From: Paenimyroides baculatum
GTDB lineage: Bacteria > Bacteroidota > Bacteroidia > Flavobacteriales > Flavobacteriaceae
Assembly (NCBI RefSeq): GCF_008629655.1
Contig: NZ_VWSG01000013.1
Location: 1-64,000, forward strand
DNA: 64,000 nucleotides
Reading direction: 5' to 3'
Part shown: in pieces, positions 62,224 to 64,000 of the stretch
Position numbering within the stretch: the first letter of the stretch is position 1
Layout of the letters: each line of letters starts with the position of its first letter
Notes under the pieces: generated by a model
What the model was told of the DNA's origin: nothing
The model's database searches: none
Seen by the model: the letters and a program-made list of their open reading frames with translations, nothing else
Program-made: the position numbers and the translations under genes

Positions 62224-62240
62224 CCAAAAGATTTCGATTA

Positions 62241-62987
62241 ATGAAAACAATACTTATTACGGGTGCAAGTTCAGGAATTGGCTATGCAACTGCGAAAATT
62301 TTGGCTGAAGGAAACCGATTGATTCTTTGTGGAAGAAGGTTGGAACGATTACAACAACTGGAAGCCGAACTTACCAATACACCAACCTTATTATTACAGT
62401 TTGATGTTGCAAAGAAAGAAGAAGTTTTTACTGCTTTTAATTCGATCCCTGCTGAATGGCAAAATATAGATGTATTGATTAATAATGCAGGTAATGCGCA
62501 TGGTTTGGCTAGTTTTCAGGATGCCGATTTAGATGATTTGGATGCAATGATCAACATCAACGTAAAAGGATTAATCTATGTAACCAAAGCATGTTTGCCT
62601 TTTATTAAAAATTCTCATAATGCACATATCGTAAATATTTCATCGATTGCCGGTAAACAGGCTTATGCAAACGGAGCAACGTATTGTGCATCAAAATGGG
62701 CGGTAGAAGCACTTACAAAAGGCATGCGTTTAGATTTTCTTCCGTTGGGAATTAAAGTTACAGGTATAGCACCCGGCGCCGTTGAAACAGAATTTTCTTT
62801 GGTTCGATTTAAAGGAAATGAAGATATAGCAAGTAAAGTTTATCAAGGTTATAAACCTTTAAAAGCCGAAGATATTGCCGCGAATATTGCTTTTGCAGTA
62901 AATCAACCAAAACATGTGCAAGTAGCCGATATTACAATTCTGCCGCAAGCACAAGCTGACGCTACTACGATTTTGCGTACTTTATAA
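62241..62987 (+). CDS. Short-chain dehydrogenase/reductase (YdfG-like)
   Basis: A 248-residue classical SDR. Cofactor loop GASSGIG (8-14), NNAG, and catalytic Ser/Tyr/Lys in ISSIAGKQAYANGATYCASKWAVEAL; CGRRLERL in the second strand suggests NADP(H). PGAVETEF and the C-terminal layout resemble YdfG (3-hydroxy acid/serine dehydrogenase), but SDR substrates cannot be read from sequence by eye. Confidence 0.87.
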   Translation: MKTILITGASSGIGYATAKILAEGNRLILCGRRLERLQQLEAELTNTPTLLLQFDVAKKEEVFTAFNSIPAEWQNIDVLINNAGNAHGLASFQDADLDDLDAMININVKGLIYVTKACLPFIKNSHNAHIVNISSIAGKQAYANGATYCASKWAVEALTKGMRLDFLPLGIKVTGIAPGAVETEFSLVRFKGNEDIASKVYQGYKPLKAEDIAANIAFAVNQPKHVQVADITILPQAQADATTILRTL

Positions 62988-63025
62988 CAATTTATATAAT
63001 CATTATATATTTGTTATACATTCCA

Positions 63026-63056
63026 TTGCAAAACATTGTTTTTAAATGTAAATTTG
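63026..63056 (+). promoter_or_regulatory. Promoter of purM
   Basis: TTG (63026-63028), 20 bases, TAAATTTG (63049-63056), 19 bases before the ATG at 63076. Confidence 0.7.
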
Positions 63057-63075
63057 CACAACAACACACAAAAAT

Positions 63076-64000
63076 ATGAGTTCAGATAATAGTACAAATC
63101 GTTATGCGCAACGTGGGGTATCTGCCCAAAAAGAAGATGTGCATAATGCTATTAAAAATATTGATAAAGGATTGTTTCCTAAAGCTTTCTGCAAAATTGT
63201 TCCCGATTATTTAACAAATGACGAAGATTATTGCTTGATTATGCACGCCGATGGAGCAGGAACAAAATCGTCTTTGGCGTATCTTTATTGGAAAGAAACC
63301 GGCGATTTATCTGTATGGAAAGGTATCGCACAAGATGCTTTGATTATGAATATCGATGATTTGTTGTGTGTTGGTGCTACAGATAACATCATGTTGTCGT
63401 CTACAATCGGCAGAAACAAAAATCTGGTTCCGGGCGAAGTTATTTCTGCAATTATCAACGGAACAGAGGAATTGATTGATGAATTGAAAAAATTCGGAGT
63501 TACGATTCATTCTACAGGTGGTGAAACGGCTGATGTTGGTGATGTTGTTCGAACAATTATTGTAGATTCTACGGTTACGGCTCGAATGAAACGTAGCGAT
63601 GTTATTGACAATGCCAATATTAAACCGGGCGATGTTATTGTAGGTTTGGAATCTTTCGGACAGGCAACTTACGAGAAAGAATACAATGGCGGTATGGGAA
63701 GCAACGGTTTAACATCTGCTCGTCACGATGTTTTTGCCCATTATTTGGCAGAAAATTACCCAGAAAGTTTTGATCCGTCGGTACCAAAAGATTTGATCTA
63801 TTCTGGTGCTAAAAAATTGACCGATGAAGTGGAAGAATCGCCAATAAACGCTGGTAAATTAGTGCTTTCTGCAACCAGAACCTACGCACCAATTATAAAA
63901 GAAATATTAGCAAAATTTAGTGCAGATGATGTTCACGGAATGGTTCACTGTTCTGGTGGCGCGCAAACAAAAATTTTGCATTTTGTAGATAATGTTCACG
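63076..64000 (+). CDS. purM: Phosphoribosylformylglycinamidine cyclo-ligase PurM (3' end cut off)
   Basis: The first 308 codons of AIR synthetase, which closes the imidazole ring in purine synthesis (FGAM + ATP to AIR). Starts MSSDNSTNRYAQRGVSAQKEDV. The PurM family signature is visible as HADGAGTKSSLAY and DALIMNIDDLLCVGA, then STGGETADVGDVV and CSGGAQTKI close to the window end. This is the long Bacteroidota form (about 390 residues), so roughly 80 codons lie beyond the window. Clean reading frame. Confidence 0.93.
   Translation, partial: MSSDNSTNRYAQRGVSAQKEDVHNAIKNIDKGLFPKAFCKIVPDYLTNDEDYCLIMHADGAGTKSSLAYLYWKETGDLSVWKGIAQDALIMNIDDLLCVGATDNIMLSSTIGRNKNLVPGEVISAIINGTEELIDELKKFGVTIHSTGGETADVGDVVRTIIVDSTVTARMKRSDVIDNANIKPGDVIVGLESFGQATYEKEYNGGMGSNGLTSARHDVFAHYLAENYPESFDPSVPKDLIYSGAKKLTDEVEESPINAGKLVLSATRTYAPIIKEILAKFSADDVHGMVHCSGGAQTKILHFVDNVH

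Noticed and set aside
1-64000. CRISPR arrays, tRNA/rRNA genes, insertion sequences, integrases, phage genes
   Set aside because: Looked for regular repeats with spacers, tRNA-like cloverleaf ends and transposase/integrase motifs; none was convincing by eye.

Overview
The window reads as a piece of chromosome from an AT-rich member of the Bacteroidota, almost certainly the family Flavobacteriaceae. The support is the Bacteroidota promoter signature (TTG or TTTG, about 19-21 bases, then TAnnTTTG) in front of many genes, the lack of Shine-Dalgarno sequences, a T9SS C-terminal sorting domain, families typical of this group (DUF5777, DUF6048/DUF6452), and a flexirubin/carotenoid-type lifestyle shown by a zeaxanthin gene cluster. 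No rRNA, tRNA, CRISPR array, insertion sequence or prophage was seen; most of the window is ordinary chromosomal backbone with a few accessory islands.

Layout. 1-13 kb: glmM, acpH, a CLC chloride transporter, uvrA, a LOG-family protein, two histidine-degradation genes (hutI, hutG), a glycosyltransferase and a lipoyl acyltransferase E2. 13-15.7 kb: a gene-poor accessory patch with a possible decayed RhuM/Fic-type remnant, an AraC regulator, a 49-residue protein and an orphan lipoprotein. 15.8-19.7 kb: a tight five-gene minus-strand operon (DUF5777 beta-barrel, mono-heme cytochrome c lipoprotein, YceI, ankyrin protein, DOMON protein with T9SS tail) behind a Crp/Fnr-type regulator gene and a GTGA-N6-TCAC operator. 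20-27.6 kb: DEAD-box helicase and a three-gene RND efflux operon with an upstream small exported ORF. 28-34 kb: carotenoid operon marR-crtI-crtB-crtZ-crtY-photolyase (photolyase frameshifted), plus a convergent 30-residue membrane peptide unit that carries the same palindrome as the marR promoter. 34.4-41.3 kb: cobalamin riboswitch driving btuB and a BtuG-like surface lipoprotein, then btuF-btuC without an ATPase gene. 41.3-49.4 kb: universal stress proteins, mnmE, a J-domain membrane protein, and a two-component system followed by a stress-protein operon headed by an 11-bp-phased TTCTAAT array. 49.4-64 kb: DUF6048/DUF6452, rlmD, rocD, GNAT, RluA-type synthase, DUF983, AraC, ABC exporter, AsmA-like protein, SDR, and the 5' part of purM.

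The parts most worth attention are (i) the DOMON/cytochrome c/YceI/DUF5777 operon, which looks like a cell-surface redox module under Crp/Fnr-type control; (ii) two copies of an AGTATA-N4-TATACT palindrome linking the carotenoid MarR regulator to an unannotated membrane peptide; and (iii) a six-copy TTCTAAT operator array that links a two-component system to its own promoter and to the neighbouring stress operon. All functional names rest on remembered family motifs read by eye; no database search was run.
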